Source of the DNA: Isoetes taiwanensis
Lineage: Eukaryota; Streptophyta; Lycopodiopsida; Isoetales; Isoetaceae
Length of the DNA: 64,000 nucleotides
Direction: 5' to 3'
Assembly: GCA_021234155.1 (NCBI GenBank)
Contig: JAJEKV010000015.1
Coordinates: 11,492,101 to 11,556,100 of the forward strand
The stretch's first letter is position 1; each line of letters begins with the position of its first letter. The translations under genes and the position numbers were made by a program. The notes beneath the pieces were generated by a model. The model saw only the letters and a list, made by a program, of their open reading frames with translations. It searched no databases and was not told where the DNA came from. This document shows, piece by piece, positions 24,460 to 36,690 of the stretch.

Positions 24460-25264
24460 TCCATGCCAATTTGGATGTGGATTGATCTGTTGAGCGTTAA
24501 CTTTTAGAAATGAAAGGCAAGCTGTTTACCTTAAAAATTGCCGTGCTATGAAGGCTTGTTCTTCTCGCTGTAGGTTCTGACCAGTATCCATTTTCATATT
24601 TGTCTAATGTCGCGAACTATTTTGCCCCACCCATTGAATGCAACCGGTAAATCTGGTATGGCTGCTTGTGTCTTGGTTGGACGACGACCAGACCTGCACT
24701 GGCCGGTTAGATGGTTTGCAGCGCTGGCCCAACAACAGGGGCGACCGCGAGTTTACAGCCGATAGGGAGTTTGGAGCAGTTTTCAGCATATTCCAGGTAT
24801 GTACTAGCATATACCCAAAACATGCTTAAAAACCCACATAAACAAAGGATTGCCGCAACCCAAAAACGATGGCCTACCTTTCATTTTGTTTTATTACCCC
24901 TCTAGTCAAAGATGTGACAACTTAACAAAAAGGTACCTCATTGCCACTTGAAAAGGTATTTGATCGAATTACGATATGCACTCTTGGCCTCAAGTGGCAA
25001 TTATATATACTGATAAAAAACTTTCTAAGTCTAGACTGAGCAATTTATATATACCTAAAATATGATAAAAAACTTTCTAAGTCTAGACTGAGCATATTCC
25101 TTAACAGTACAACATCTGAGCAAGTTTTATCGAAGTATGCTTTTGCAAGTTTTTGCACATGTTTATTGTGTTTATATGATATTATTCATAATGATATGGG
25201 CAAGCTGATACAACATGAAGAAGATAAAAGGGGGTTGTATAAGTCCTAGACCATATTTGCAACT
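24460..25264. other. Intergenic region upstream of the sterol oxidase
   Basis: No gene recognised. A 32-bp direct duplication (TGATAAAAAACTTTCTAAGT and following) occurs at 25011 and 25063, period 52. No TATA or initiator element could be assigned with confidence. Confidence 0.4.
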
Positions 25265-26395
25265 ATGAGTTCATTCCATAATGTAACTCAACCAGAGATG
25301 GCCTTAGGCCAATCTTTGTCATTCTGGAAGCACTTGTGGCTCCAAAATACTACACAATTCTCGGATTATATGTTGTATAACTTTGTTGCAGTTTTTGCAT
25401 TAGTATTCTATAGTATAGCCACCATGCCAATGGTAATATTGGATGTTCTTCGGCCTAAGGCTTTCCAAAAATTTAAACTTCAGCCTGGAGTTCAAAGGTT
25501 TCTATATATTAAAGATCATATCTACAGGCATGTTGTACAACATGTCAACTTATTGATTCAATGCTTTACAGGTCTTGGGGAGATGTATGGAGATGCTATA
25601 AATCTGTTGTTTTTGACAATTTGGTAGCAGTTGGACCATTCCAATTTACATCTTATCCTCTTATGAAGGTAATTTATTTCTTATAGACATAAAATGTCAT
25701 CCATTCTATAACAACAAGCTTGCTTTTACTAAAAAGTGTGGGAAATGTAATCTACAATAGATGTTGGGCTTGAGGACAAGTTTGCCACTACCATCTTTCG
25801 GGGAAATTGTTATGCAACTTATGGTTTATATATTGGTGGAAGACTATCTTCATTATTGGATTCATAGATGGTTGCATACCCGATGGGCATATGAAAACAT
25901 CCATTACAAACATCATTCTTACACAGCATCTATGAGTATCGCTGCAGTGTATGCACATTGGGCAGAGTTGATGGTGCTTGGGTTTCCAGCCTTCATTGGA
26001 CCATTTCTAGTGCCTGGACACATGATCACCTTTTGGATATGGTTTATCTTTCGCGTTTTCGAAGCTGCTGATACACATAGTGGGTTAGTACTCCTCCTTT
26101 CCTCCAACTCTGCTTTTGATTCTTACGAAGCATGTTTTGCAGTTATAGCTTCCCTTGGAGCCCATTCAAGCTAATTCCCTTCTATACTGGACCTGAGTAT
26201 CATGACTATCATCATCTAGTTAGTGGAAAAAGTCGTGGCAATTTTTGTGTGATGTTGAATTACTGTGATCGCATTTATGGAACATACAAGGTTTATTGCT
26301 TAACCTTTTCCAGTCCATTTTGTGATTATGATGTTAATGTTAACTTTATATTTTCTTGCAATGGCCAGGGCTATCACTACGTGAAAAATGACTAA
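25265..26395 (+). CDS. Sterol 4-alpha-methyl oxidase (SMO family), 5 exons
   Basis: Exons 25265-25497, 25572-25668, 25761-26083, 26143-26290 and 26369-26395 join in frame with GT-AG introns to 828 bp (275 aa). The protein belongs to the fatty-acid hydroxylase/sterol desaturase superfamily. It is a di-iron ER membrane enzyme that oxidises C4-methyl groups of sterol precursors with O2 and cytochrome b5. Three histidine boxes are intact: HRWLH (residues 145-149), HYKHH (158-162) and HDYHH (238-242). Other family landmarks are GLRTSLPLPS, YAHWAE, PGHMITFW and THSGYSFPWSP. Hydrophobic stretches near residues 37-57 and 126-137 fit membrane segments. Length is close to the usual 260-300 aa. ADTHSGY resembles SMO1 (4,4-dimethylsterol) more than SMO2, but the subclass is uncertain. 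No C-terminal dilysine tail is present. The ATG at 25265 is the first of the frame. No frameshift or stop was found. Confidence 0.9.
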
Positions 26396-28952
26396 GGAGA
26401 AGATTAGCCATATATCGTATATTTGAGGAGGAGGAGGATAGAATAAATAGCTAGCATGCAATATATAAAATGCATGTATTATGGTAAAACATGTAATCAT
26501 TTTAATGATTATAAAAGCTTATCTTTTTAAGGGCTTGTTATTTTTAAACCTAACATACTTTTAAAAACTTTCTTGCTGCTAACCCCATCCTAATTGCTAA
26601 CCCCATCCTAATCGCCTTTTTTTGCTTTTTTGTAATAAAATAAGAGTCGTTGAATTGTGAACCATTAAATTTGAATGTAAAATAATTGTTGTACACACGG
26701 TAGGCTCAAAGAAGAGAGAACTGCGCATAGAATCAGTGCATGTTCCACCACGTGAAAATGGATGCAAAAATCTTCCTTCTTTGCTGTGGTTCAAAACTCC
26801 TTTGAGCATCTAAAAAAACAGGCTCAAAAACCATTTTTTTTCTTTTCATTTGCGATGAAACATCCCATCTTCAAAAAACATTCGGAAGCAGCTAGAAGGA
26901 TACATGATTGTTTTCCAAAATCATGCCAATCCACCCACATAAGATGCCTCTTACTTAACCGTGTAGGTGCATATAAGCTACATCGAAGTCAAATGCGTGA
27001 ACCAAAGTTTGGCTATAGATACACAAGCAATCCAATACAAAAAGCAACTCAAAGCGAAGAATGAGACACTGACAGAACTACAAGAGGCCTTGTGTAGAGA
27101 GGCTTGTGCTGGATACACAGCTCGCAACAGCTCCACCCTGGCCTCCATGAGCATTGCTCGGAAAGACTCGCTCCATATTTACCATGAATTAATCCTACCA
27201 AAGCCGACTCAAAGCCGAGAACCTGCCAGAACCTTCAATCCTGCCAAGTCCAGTAAAGCCTGGATGTTTTCTAGCCTAAGAATACATAGATTCTATAGTG
27301 CATGGCTTCTCGATAGTTGCCTAAGAATACATAGTATGCGATTTTGCATGGGAACACACAGAACATAGAGAAAATTTTATAGACGTGTTTTCTGCAAATC
27401 CGAAAGCCCCAAGTGTTTAGCCTCCATTAAAATTGGTCAAAATCACTCAAAATCCACGCGGGCTTCCTCCAAAGTTTTCCAATTTTGTCTGATAAAATCC
27501 AATCGTTGCATTTTTTATAATGGACAGAAAAAACCATATTTGATGGCCAGACTAATTTTAACCGAAAAAATTCAACAAAACGGCCAGAAAGAGTCATTAG
27601 AAAACCTACAAGACTTATTATTTTAAAATCTAGAAACGTGAGCTCAACTAGGAGTTTTTGTTGGATAGCTGCTTGCATGTCCGTGGATGCTTAGATGAGT
27701 TGGGCGGCTGGCATGACCCGGTCATATTGTTGTAGGGGGTAATGTAATTCCTGGACTCAGGGGTCTATTTGATCCTAATAAGCTTGATCTTGAGCTTGTG
27801 CTTGATTCTGGAACATAAATTTTGATGGTTCATTGGCAGATTGTATTGAATTGGCCACAAATTATCTGGCTTTCCAGGTGTATGCATGGCAAAATTTGGG
27901 CCATTTTTAGATTCATGAAAGAGGACATGAATGGGAGAGGCTTGGTTACTTCTAGAGCTTAGCCATGGATGAACAAGCTAAAGGCTGCAAAAGGCAGCAT
28001 TGCAAACTATATGTGGAAGATCATTGTAGTGCAGCAAGCTTTTATGAAGATATTGAAACTAAGACAGGTAGGTTGGACAGTTTATTTTGTGGGCCTCTTT
28101 CATTCTTTATTTTGGGAGATGATGTTAGGGTGGCTACGTTTTATTGGCCGCATTTTATATCTGAAAAAATTAATTTGAAATTTTTCGTTTTGGTGCATTA
28201 TGGAATTTGTGCTATATTTATTGTCTTATATGTTATTCATGAACTTGCCAATGTTTTTTGAATATTTTTTTTTCAAACAAAAAAAAACATTTCCCATAAT
28301 ACACACAAAAGAAATAGATGTAATTTAGACTTGTACTTCATATTAGTTAAATTAAAATGTGAAGGCGGTTTATTATCTAAAAGCAGCAGTTATAAAATGT
28401 ACATTTTTTTTTTTAAGGACGAAAGCCAAAAAGTTTATTAATCAGACCAAAAGTACAAAATTTACATATCTCATCTAATTGTGTAAGCACAAAGAGATGC
28501 CACATGAGCATGAGAATATCTAGTATAATGATAGGGGGTTACTTTTGTATTTTTGAATGTTTTTAACAAGCTTGCCTAACTCCCCCCTACAACGTTCTTG
28601 GCTTCCTAGGCTATCCACGTGCACAACCACCTAGACTGAATTCAACCACGCCCATTAGATCTTTTATTTTGTGATCCAAGGGATGGGAAAAATAGAAATT
28701 GCTCTGAAATTCTCCAACCAGCTTTTGCAGGCCCTCTTAGATCACTATACAAATGATCCCCGAAGTATAGCACCTATTTCTCCATAGTTAATAATAAAAA
28801 ATAGATGCAGAAAACTAGAAGAACCAGAACCAATGTTGCCAAACACCATGTTCTGTTGAGAAATTTCCAGTGAACCATGGCAATATATCGAGCTAATCTC
28901 CTTATTTCAAACAAATACCAAATTGAGCTAGCACATTTAAAAAGGACCTGAC
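26396..28952. other. Gene-poor stretch
   Basis: About 2.5 kb with only short, unrecognised open frames. A small direct repeat GCTAACCCCATCCTAAT occurs twice at about 26578-26613. No mobile-element protein was identified. Confidence 0.4.
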
Positions 28953-30620
28953 CTCGGATCCTCTCCATTTTGTGATCTCAATGAATTCCTTTAAGCAACC
29001 ATGGTAATAAACGTTGTGTGGTTCAAATCTGTCGATTCTTGTGAAAGCCAGCTTATCATTTTCAAGGACATAATGCCTGCATAAAAAACAATTGCTTACA
29101 AATCTCTCAAGGTGCATAAAATAGTAACTAACAACTGAGTTACTAATCAAGTCAACTTTCATCCTTGTTTTTTAACCATATTGTTGAAGTTTCGAGTTAT
29201 CCTACTCATGAAATGTTCGTTGAAAGGATAGAAGAATGTCCAAAACTCACTTGAATGGCCTCTCAGATGTATAGAAATTAGGCTTATCTGAAAATGCTAC
29301 CACAACATCAAAAAGCTCCATCCATGACCTCCTGTCTTGTCCATCCTCCTGTGATAACAACATAGACAGAGATGAAAGAATAAATAGCTGAACAAGGTTA
29401 AGACGTAGACTTGTCCACCATACCATGGATGGCTAAAATAGTTATGAATTAGCATTTGCCTCAAGCATGTCCTAAATGGTTTCTCTAGTGTGCAGATTAG
29501 TACTTTGTCCGTATCACTGTTTTACATCGTATTAGTGAATTGGGATCACTCATATTTTCATCCACTACACTCTACACACTGATAAATCTTTCTTTTTTCT
29601 GCTTGCCATGTACATTACTTATATGTAAGCCTTCCTTAGTTCTTAACGGGAGCAAAGCAAAAGTCTAAGCCAGGCAACAAAAAGAGGCTGCTGGATTGAA
29701 CGACATGGCCATCTAACATTCTGAGGAATACCATTTGTTAACAAATCCACCTAGATAAGAAACCTATGTAAAGTTTCTAACAAGATGGCTATAGAGCTGG
29801 GCAAGGAAGATAGATAACATTTACATAGTCACACAAAGTACATCAAAAACAATTGCGCTTAATAACGGAATTTGGATAAAATGCTGCCAAACATACCTAA
29901 AAAAGATAACCCATGCCACTATCTACAAATGGAAAGGGAGAATTGGTCAAGATAAATGTTTTTTTTCCCGCTTCAATGTTAAACAAACACTGCAGGTTGT
30001 AAATAATACAATTATTTAACAGCTAGCATAGAACATTTATAAGCCAAAAAACTTAGGACGTTGGCAACTAAAAAGCTTTCCAACAGATTGTGATTCATGC
30101 ATACAGTTTCTATACAAATCGACCCTGTCAACAGTTGTCATAATTTGGTCTGTGATGGTTCCCACTTTTTCAAAAGCGAAAGGAACCAACGAAGTGTCAT
30201 AAGCTTTTCTCTAGGTGTTGTTAGCATGGTATCATTCGAGTACAGTTCAACCTTATTTTTCAGGAAGTACATATAATATTTGCCATATGCACCATCTTTT
30301 ATTTGCAAGTAGTCAATAAAATGCACCCACATTTTTCACAAGGTACTTCTGTGGTTCATGAAGGATCTCGCTGTGCAACAGACCACTGCGATGAACAAAA
30401 TCAATGGAACGTTTGACGTCTTCATAAACATAAGCTGGGTCAAATTCTATCTTCTCATCAACAAAATGTTGTATGACGTCAGATATCAAACAGACCTACA
30501 ACAATAAGGCATCCAGGATAAAGTTAAAGTAACTAAATTATGCAAGTTTTACATCAAATTCTCACCTCACTAAGGTAGAAAAGATCCATCAAGTCCTGTA
30601 GCCATGCTAGGCAAGACCCC
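28953..30620 (-). pseudogene. HAD-type 5'-nucleotidase (NT5C2-like) fragment with introns
   Basis: Four minus-strand coding pieces match plant HAD 5'-nucleotidases. They are an exon ending at 30566 (LQDLMDLFYLSE, start unclear), exon 30495-30331 (VIQHFVDEKIEFDPAYVYED, SIDFVHRSGLLH, PQKYLVKN), exon 29348-29251 (RRSWMELFDVVVAFSDKPNF) and exon 29076-28953 (NDKLAFTRIDRFEP, YYHGCLKEFIEITKWRG). Splice sites are clean: the 165-bp exon has phase 0 at both ends, and the 98-bp exon leaves two bases that the next exon completes as Lys-His. The family dephosphorylates purine nucleotides. The exon that should lie between PQKYLVKN and RRSWMEL (with LLTNSPF) is not found in the 1-kb gap, and both the N-terminal DxD nucleophile region and the C-terminus (GDHLFSDLR) are absent. 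It is therefore a partial gene or pseudogene. Confidence 0.82.
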
Positions 30621-31448
30621 ACCCCCGATTCACCATCATGCTCGTTGTCTGGTGTTGAACCACATCATAGCATCCACAGCCAGGTTGGCTCTTGTGCACA
30701 GGCCGCATTTACTGGGTTTTAAGGGTTCTATCTAGGAACATCTCTACTTCTAGATGGCCTTTAGGTCTCTACCTCCCTTTTACCCATAGAACACAGGAGG
30801 AACAGAAAGAAAGCTATCCTTATGCATCCATCCATCGATAGCTTCGAATAGAACATAAAATAGAGACTAACCATACATCTATTCATACAAGGGTTAATCT
30901 TAGCTACCTTCTGAGCATACAAGGGTTAAGTCCTATGACTATCTAGGAATCCAGGCTATCTACGTACTAACCAGGATCATAGCTAAATCCACTATCTCTT
31001 TGGTTCTCCATCCTTCTGGCTGGAACAGGGTGGAACAACAGCTCCTCCTCCACCAACCTCCCCCAATTCGAATTGGGGCAAATGGGGGTATAAAACCCCA
31101 ATTTGGGTCCCAAGTTAGCAATTCTCCCTTGCCCAATCGATTTGGGCGGTGGCAACTCTAGATTGGTTAATATTAACTAATTTGATATTTTAGCCCTTTT
31201 TAATATTGGGTTAAGCCCTAAATTCGAATTAGGGTTTTGGATTAGGTTTCCACATAAATAATTAATGATTATCATAGCTAACCTTAGCTTATGAATAATT
31301 AATGTGCCATTAACTATTCATAGTGACGTGTCATGTATTTATACTCAAAAAGGCGTATAAATATGTGGAACGTCACAATAACATTGCTCTATGGCATTCT
31401 TCTTTTAGCACTTAATTCTCTTTGGACAATAAACTTCAAATTCAATTC
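30621..31448. other. Intergenic, no feature seen
   Basis: No coding similarity recognised. The stretch 31060-31250 has repeated ATTTGGG/CCCAATT and TTAGGG-like words without clear structure. Confidence 0.4.
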
Positions 31449-31549
31449 AACTAATTTCCTAAATACTTGTATTTGACTCTTTGATTGAATAAAGTCTGAC
31501 GTCCTTCAACAAAAAAAAAACAAAAAAAAAAAAACTAATTTCCTAAATA
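31449..31549 (+). mobile_element. Short poly(A) retroposed fragment with 17-bp target duplication
   Basis: AACTAATTTCCTAAATA is present at 31449-31465 and again at 31533-31549. Between them is a 67-bp insert containing GAATAAAG (poly(A) signal), a short 3' end and then a nearly pure A tail (31511-31532). This is the mark of L1-type retroposition of a transcript 3' end. Confidence 0.88.
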
Positions 31550-33467
31550 GACAACAACTAGCTAAAAATCCTCTCATTGGCTATAGATTAATATATTATT
31601 GGTTGGATGTCGAGGCAACGATTTCAAGTTCCTCATAATAAAAAAAACTTTAGACTTGCAAAAAGTTTTGTAGATATGTGATGGTGGAGATTGCCTATTC
31701 GTTAGTGCTTCTATTGAAATATGACTTTTCAGCGCATGTTCTCTAGCTTTCAATATTGGCCAACCATATTGGACCATGGTTAATCTTTTAGAAGACTTCT
31801 AAAATTGCCTTTCTCGTACCCCAATATTTTTTCATTATCGACCTTCTTGCATCTTATAGCTTCCTCAATAATGCATTGTATCATGTCCGCTACTTGGACA
31901 ACATCAAGGAAAATGCCCTCTACTTAGAGAAGTCAAATATTCCAGATAGATTGTTACAATTATTGTACCCTCTTTTAGACAAGGATGAAGACTTCAAAGA
32001 ACGACATACTTCACACTATGTAGTTTCATGCCTTCATCGTTGTCTTAATACTATGTAGTGTAATAAGGAATATATAAGTATTGGATACAAAATCTTACCA
32101 ATATAATCAATGAGAGCCAATCAGGCTACAACTTGCAAAGGACTTTGAAGGACCTCCTACCAATGGGAGGCAATCAGACCTACAAAGGACTTTGAGCGAC
32201 CTCCTACCAATTTGATCAATGCGGATCCAATCAGACCTACAACTTGCAAAGGACTTTGAACGACCTCTATGATTAGCAAATGAGATTGTTGCTAAGGCAG
32301 GGATAGGTTGAATACTTAAGATATATAATACTCCAAAAGTATGCTAAATTTAATACATGACCATTTTGAGGTATACTATTTCAAAACATAACTTAGCAAG
32401 CAACTTGAAAAAAATACATATTTTTTAGTTTATATGTGTGATTTCTAGCAACCGTACATGCATAACCTATACCTGTGTAATGGATGTTAATAATATTTGA
32501 TTTTCATTCATAGTTGGTAGAAAACTTCAAGGAGTATGAAATGCGCAATAAGTAATAGGTCGTACATTTAAATATAGAAAATGCTTATTCTAGGTATACA
32601 ATATATTTCTCTCATATTCCTAATGACCGCCAAAACAGAATTGACATTATTGCACAGTTTCATCCAATGATAGGTCCAAAGTTTTTAGAATATGAAAGAA
32701 GTATGAAACAGATGAAATGTGCTCCTTTACGCGTTGTACTTCAAAAAACATAAAGAATTATACACTACAGAAAGCATAAACAATTCAAAGTTAGAAATCT
32801 GACTAACCTACCAGCTGGAAACATTCCATTATCTTTCTTTTGAGCTTGCAGAAAGAACTGCATTACCAACATGTTCAGTTGAAGCAAAGGAATTTCTTCA
32901 ATTGGAGTTTCAAGTGGAACAAAACTTTATTTCTTGAAATTGTCACCGTAGATCAAACCGGCCTCTAGCTCAATTTGTTTGCATACTAGACCTATCCTTC
33001 TTATCTTTTTCAATATATGCAATAATTTTTTCATCCAAATGCATGTAAGCTTTACAATCTCTACTCACTCCATCCCTAGCGTCATCCTTATTGAACATAG
33101 GCTGGCTAAAACATGATTCATTTTCAATCCCCCTTAACAAACCTTTTTTCTTTTATAATATTTATATTAATAGATTTAATATGTACATTGAGGATACATA
33201 CTAGTACAAACGAGTACAAATGTACCTTTTTTTTGAACCTAATATTTATATTAATACGTTTAATATGTACATTACGGATACTGCTAATACAAAAGGGTAC
33301 AAAAGTAATTTTTTTGAAAGGGAAGTTTAACTCTTTGATAAGTGATATATGAAATAAACATAAAAGGGTGAAAGCAAGCCATGGTTTATATGAGTTAATA
33401 CATTACTGGAAACACCTCTGAATACTCAAAGATGATGTCATTCAGTTTTTGACCTCTTGTTGGTGTT
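31550..33467. other. Gene-poor stretch with a small tandem repeat
   Basis: No gene recognised. Three imperfect copies of a segment with AATCAGACCTACAACTTGC, AAAGGACTTTGAA and GACCTCCTACCAAT lie at about 32110-32275. Confidence 0.55.
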
Positions 33468-33829
33468 AAGAATAGAATAGAATAAAATAGAATAGAATGG
33501 AATGGAATAGAAGGGTTGTTTATCGTCCAATGGAGACCAATCATCCTATGGACCCAACAAAATAGTGCAACAGATTTATTACAGACAGAAATAAGAGTGT
33601 TGTCAAACTGTACAAGCATACACCATGAGTTAAATATAAACACGTTAGGCGAGTGCCAGGACATATATAGCTGATACCCCCGATCCATGACCTCTTGAAG
33701 GTATGATTCTAGCATCCGTACTGAGACCATGCTCAACATTTCATGTAACGGCTTGTTGAACCTGACTAACTTAGCATAGCATGCACGGATTTTATCATAC
33801 ACTGGGCAGCTCTGAAGGGTGTGGCATTA

Positions 33830-34900
33830 GTCTTCCACTGCTCCCACTTGGCAGCATTGACAGAGCATCTCCCTGTCTCAATTCAGAGGCGGTGTTCACC
33901 TATGCGAATTGACGCAATGGATCTGTGCTTTTTCATGGGCAAATGGGTGCGTAGGTATCGTTGCGGGCCCCGCACCAACGTGGCATTTATGTGGCGCTAT
34001 TAATATGCCGTCTTGATCTATTCAAGTGTGCTAGCATCCCAGAACTTGCTGAGGAAGCATATATCAAGGTACTGTCTCAAGCTATGGTAATCGACCTGCC
34101 TTTGCACTTGGATGCACCTGTGCTCTTGCACATTCCATCTAGTCAACCATTGAGTCCTCTTTTCCCGCCAGCAGGCTTTTAGGCGTTGAGGCCCCATTGG
34201 CACGGTATAAGCCAGGTTAGGGAGGCAAGCATCATCCATACTGACCACCTTCTGAAAGTAGATGATGTGGCGGTCAAGGGCCCTCCTCCGAAGAGGCAAG
34301 AAGCCTGTCTCCTATAACAATATCTGATATGGCACTGTGGACTTCACCCCCAGTTCTCATGCTAAGAAATATTTCTGCACTTGGTCCAATCCAGGTGGCA
34401 AGGGATACCATCGGACCCCAGACTTCGATCCCCTATAAAATGATAGGCTCCACTAATACCTTGAATACGTGCAATTGGTGAGCTTAATCACACAGTTCCA
34501 CCCTGTGGCTATTGTTTTCCATGGCATAAAGTGCCTGCTGCCGCTCATAGTCGGATGGAAGTGTCCCAGTACATGGCAGCTAGAAACTCTACTCCCAAAT
34601 ATTGTAGATGGGTCTGGCCCCGATAAGTGAGGGTGGAGGCCATGATATGAGAACCACTTTGGTCTTGGCTTACCGGGCAATATGGATCACCTGCCTTGTA
34701 GATGAGGACAATTCTACTAGTGGTCCACTACGCGGGAAACCCTCCTAAAATGCCTTGTGGAACATGACAGTTAATACCGGTGCTATGCATGGCTCTGTCC
34801 ACTTGAGCAACTCTGCCTGCATACCATCTAAGTCTGGCACTTTTGCATTGACCAGACGCTCTAAGCTCTGGTCTATGTCTGGCTCTGATTTCCAGCATCA
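33830..34900 (-). pseudogene. LINE RT remnant (core deleted) and C-terminal domain
   Basis: Minus-strand reading gives an RT entry block (KVPDLDGMQAELLKW, then RIVLIYKAGDP). Directly after it comes thumb-type sequence (KTKVVLISWPPPSLIG), so the catalytic palm with its YADD box has been deleted near 34690. A C-terminal block follows (LPLRRRALDRHIIYFQKVVS, MDDACLPNLAY, GPQRLKACW) that matches other LINEs in this window. The deletion point joins the sequence cleanly, so the loss could predate or accompany insertion. Confidence 0.75.
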
Positions 34901-35439
34901 GGCCCTGCTGCAGAGGTAATGCTGCTTGTCGCTCTCAGGGTCGTAGATTGTTGCGAGTACTACCTCCACTGCTCGGGGGTGATGTTTCCTGTAGGCCTTT
35001 TGAGCACCCTTCACCAGAAGGTCCTAGGATGGCAGTCCCGGAGAAAGAACGTTCCTTGTTGATGGGCCACAATGTACCTGACTATTCTAGCCTTAAGGAA
35101 ATTGCACTATTCTCTGACCGTGTGCAGAAGCAGAGAAGGTTCTGTGACCTGGTCGAGCCGGCATTTGTATTCCTTATACTCAGCATCAAACCACTGATTA
35201 CGGGGGAAGGTCGTGGACCTCGAGGTTCGTCGAGGGTGGCTTCTTTTAAAGCATCTTTCTATAGCTGCCCCGAGGACTTCAATCGGTCTGCCCACCTATT
35301 GCTCTAGGTAGAGGACTGCAGAATGACTTCCAAGTCAACAGTGAGCATCTGAGTGTAGGTCTTTGCATGTTCATAGTTCAATCATAGTGGGGGCATACGA
35401 GGAGATGTTGTACATAAGCCAGTTGCAAATAGAGTTACA

Positions 35440-36200
35440 GGTAGTCCGAGCTCACCTTCTTACCCCTACCATCTGTTCCCACTCGAAAATGCTCGATGAC
35501 ATGCACATCCTGTCAGCCACCAACGCATAGTCCACCACACTAGACCCGCCTCCCTGCTTCTTCTGCCTACAAGTGTGCTTGCGAGTGGATGGCCATTGTG
35601 CTAGTGCATAACAAATTACTAGGTCGAAGATACTGCAGAGCAATAATAGCTGCCTACCATAGCATGTGACCTGATTGTCATCTGATGCCCTTGGTCAAGC
35701 TCCTTCTAAAGGGCACAATTGCAACACATCATCTGCCAGGTGCTCAAATTGCATGGGCTGTTCTGTGCCAATGCGTGCATTGAAGTCTCGAACGAGCATG
35801 ACACTACTCTGTTGCTTGTACTGTTGTATGTCATCATATAGATCGATATAGATGTCCAACGTATCCACATCCGAGTGGGTGTGATAGAAGTTTATCTCAA
35901 CATGTGGGAAATATCAGATTGCCACAAAGAGGGGGATGCCACTATAGTTCTGCACACGCATCCACAAGTACCAGTTGTGCTTGTCTTCTTGCACAGGGAG
36001 GCCGAATGTGCCAAGGTTGTCCGGTAGTATCAGGCGACCTCCTTCTCCCAAACCAATCCAATCTCGTCCATGTCTCCACTTTCTAGTGCATTCGTTGAAG
36101 ACAGAGTAGCGCTGGTATCCTGGCAAGTCGGGCAGCCTATGTCTAACATGCTCCTATATTTCCATGAGGAAAATGAGGTACATGTTGACAGCCACCGAGT
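35440..36200 (-). pseudogene. LINE endonuclease domain, decayed
   Basis: Minus-strand pieces read GYQRYSVFNECTRKW, RILPDN-like loops, a block equivalent to GDFNAR written VMLVRDFNARIG (near 35790), and SSVVDYALVADRM (near 35530). Order and spacing fit the LINE endonuclease. Gly-to-Arg in the RDFNAR motif and several frame changes show it is dead. Confidence 0.75.
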
Positions 36201-36289
36201 TGAAACTATCTCCCTTCTGCCATAGGAAGCCTCGACACTTCCAGGGGACCATATAGAGGCATAATTCCTATTTGTTGACTAGAGCTACC

Positions 36290-36690
36290 TATGCAGGTTC
36301 GGTGGCGGTGGCATGAGGGATGGCAGTGGAGGTGGAGGCAGCATGTGACGTGCAGGCAGCATGTGGCATATGGACAGCAGCAGGTGGGGCCACTAGAGCA
36401 GGGTGTGCAGCTGGGGACATCATCAGAAGGGCCCCGAGGGTCGGAGGTGCTTGCATCAGTGTTTGGTGGCCGGAACACGTGCATTTTTCCCCAAACAAGT
36501 CCTGCTGCTCCTTCCTGTCTACAGACCACTTGACTTTGTCCAATTCGTGCCTCCGATCTTCCTGTTGTGCAGGAGTCACATCCCCGTATAGGGTGACCCC
36601 CTTCAACTACTTGCCCAAACATAGGGTGACTGCTCGCTCTTGCTCATCCCTTATTTTAAATGTGACCACTGAGGGATGGTCAGGGTGAAA
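36290..36690 (-). pseudogene. LINE ORF1-like RNA-binding domain
   Basis: The minus-strand frame reads HPSVVTFKIRDEQERAVTLC, then, after an in-frame stop, LKGVTLYGDVTPAQQEDRRH and ELDKVKWSVDRKEQQ. This is the same domain pattern as the ORF1 remnants at 7.1 and 7.9 kb (V-x-F-K-I-R, L-K-G, D-V/L-T/S-P). A Cys/Pro/Thr-rich low-complexity tail follows. This end marks the 5' side of the element. Confidence 0.65.

Noticed and set aside
27965-28261. Overlapping frames with hydrophobic segments
   Set aside because: No recognisable family, two competing frames of similar length and no splice or start support.
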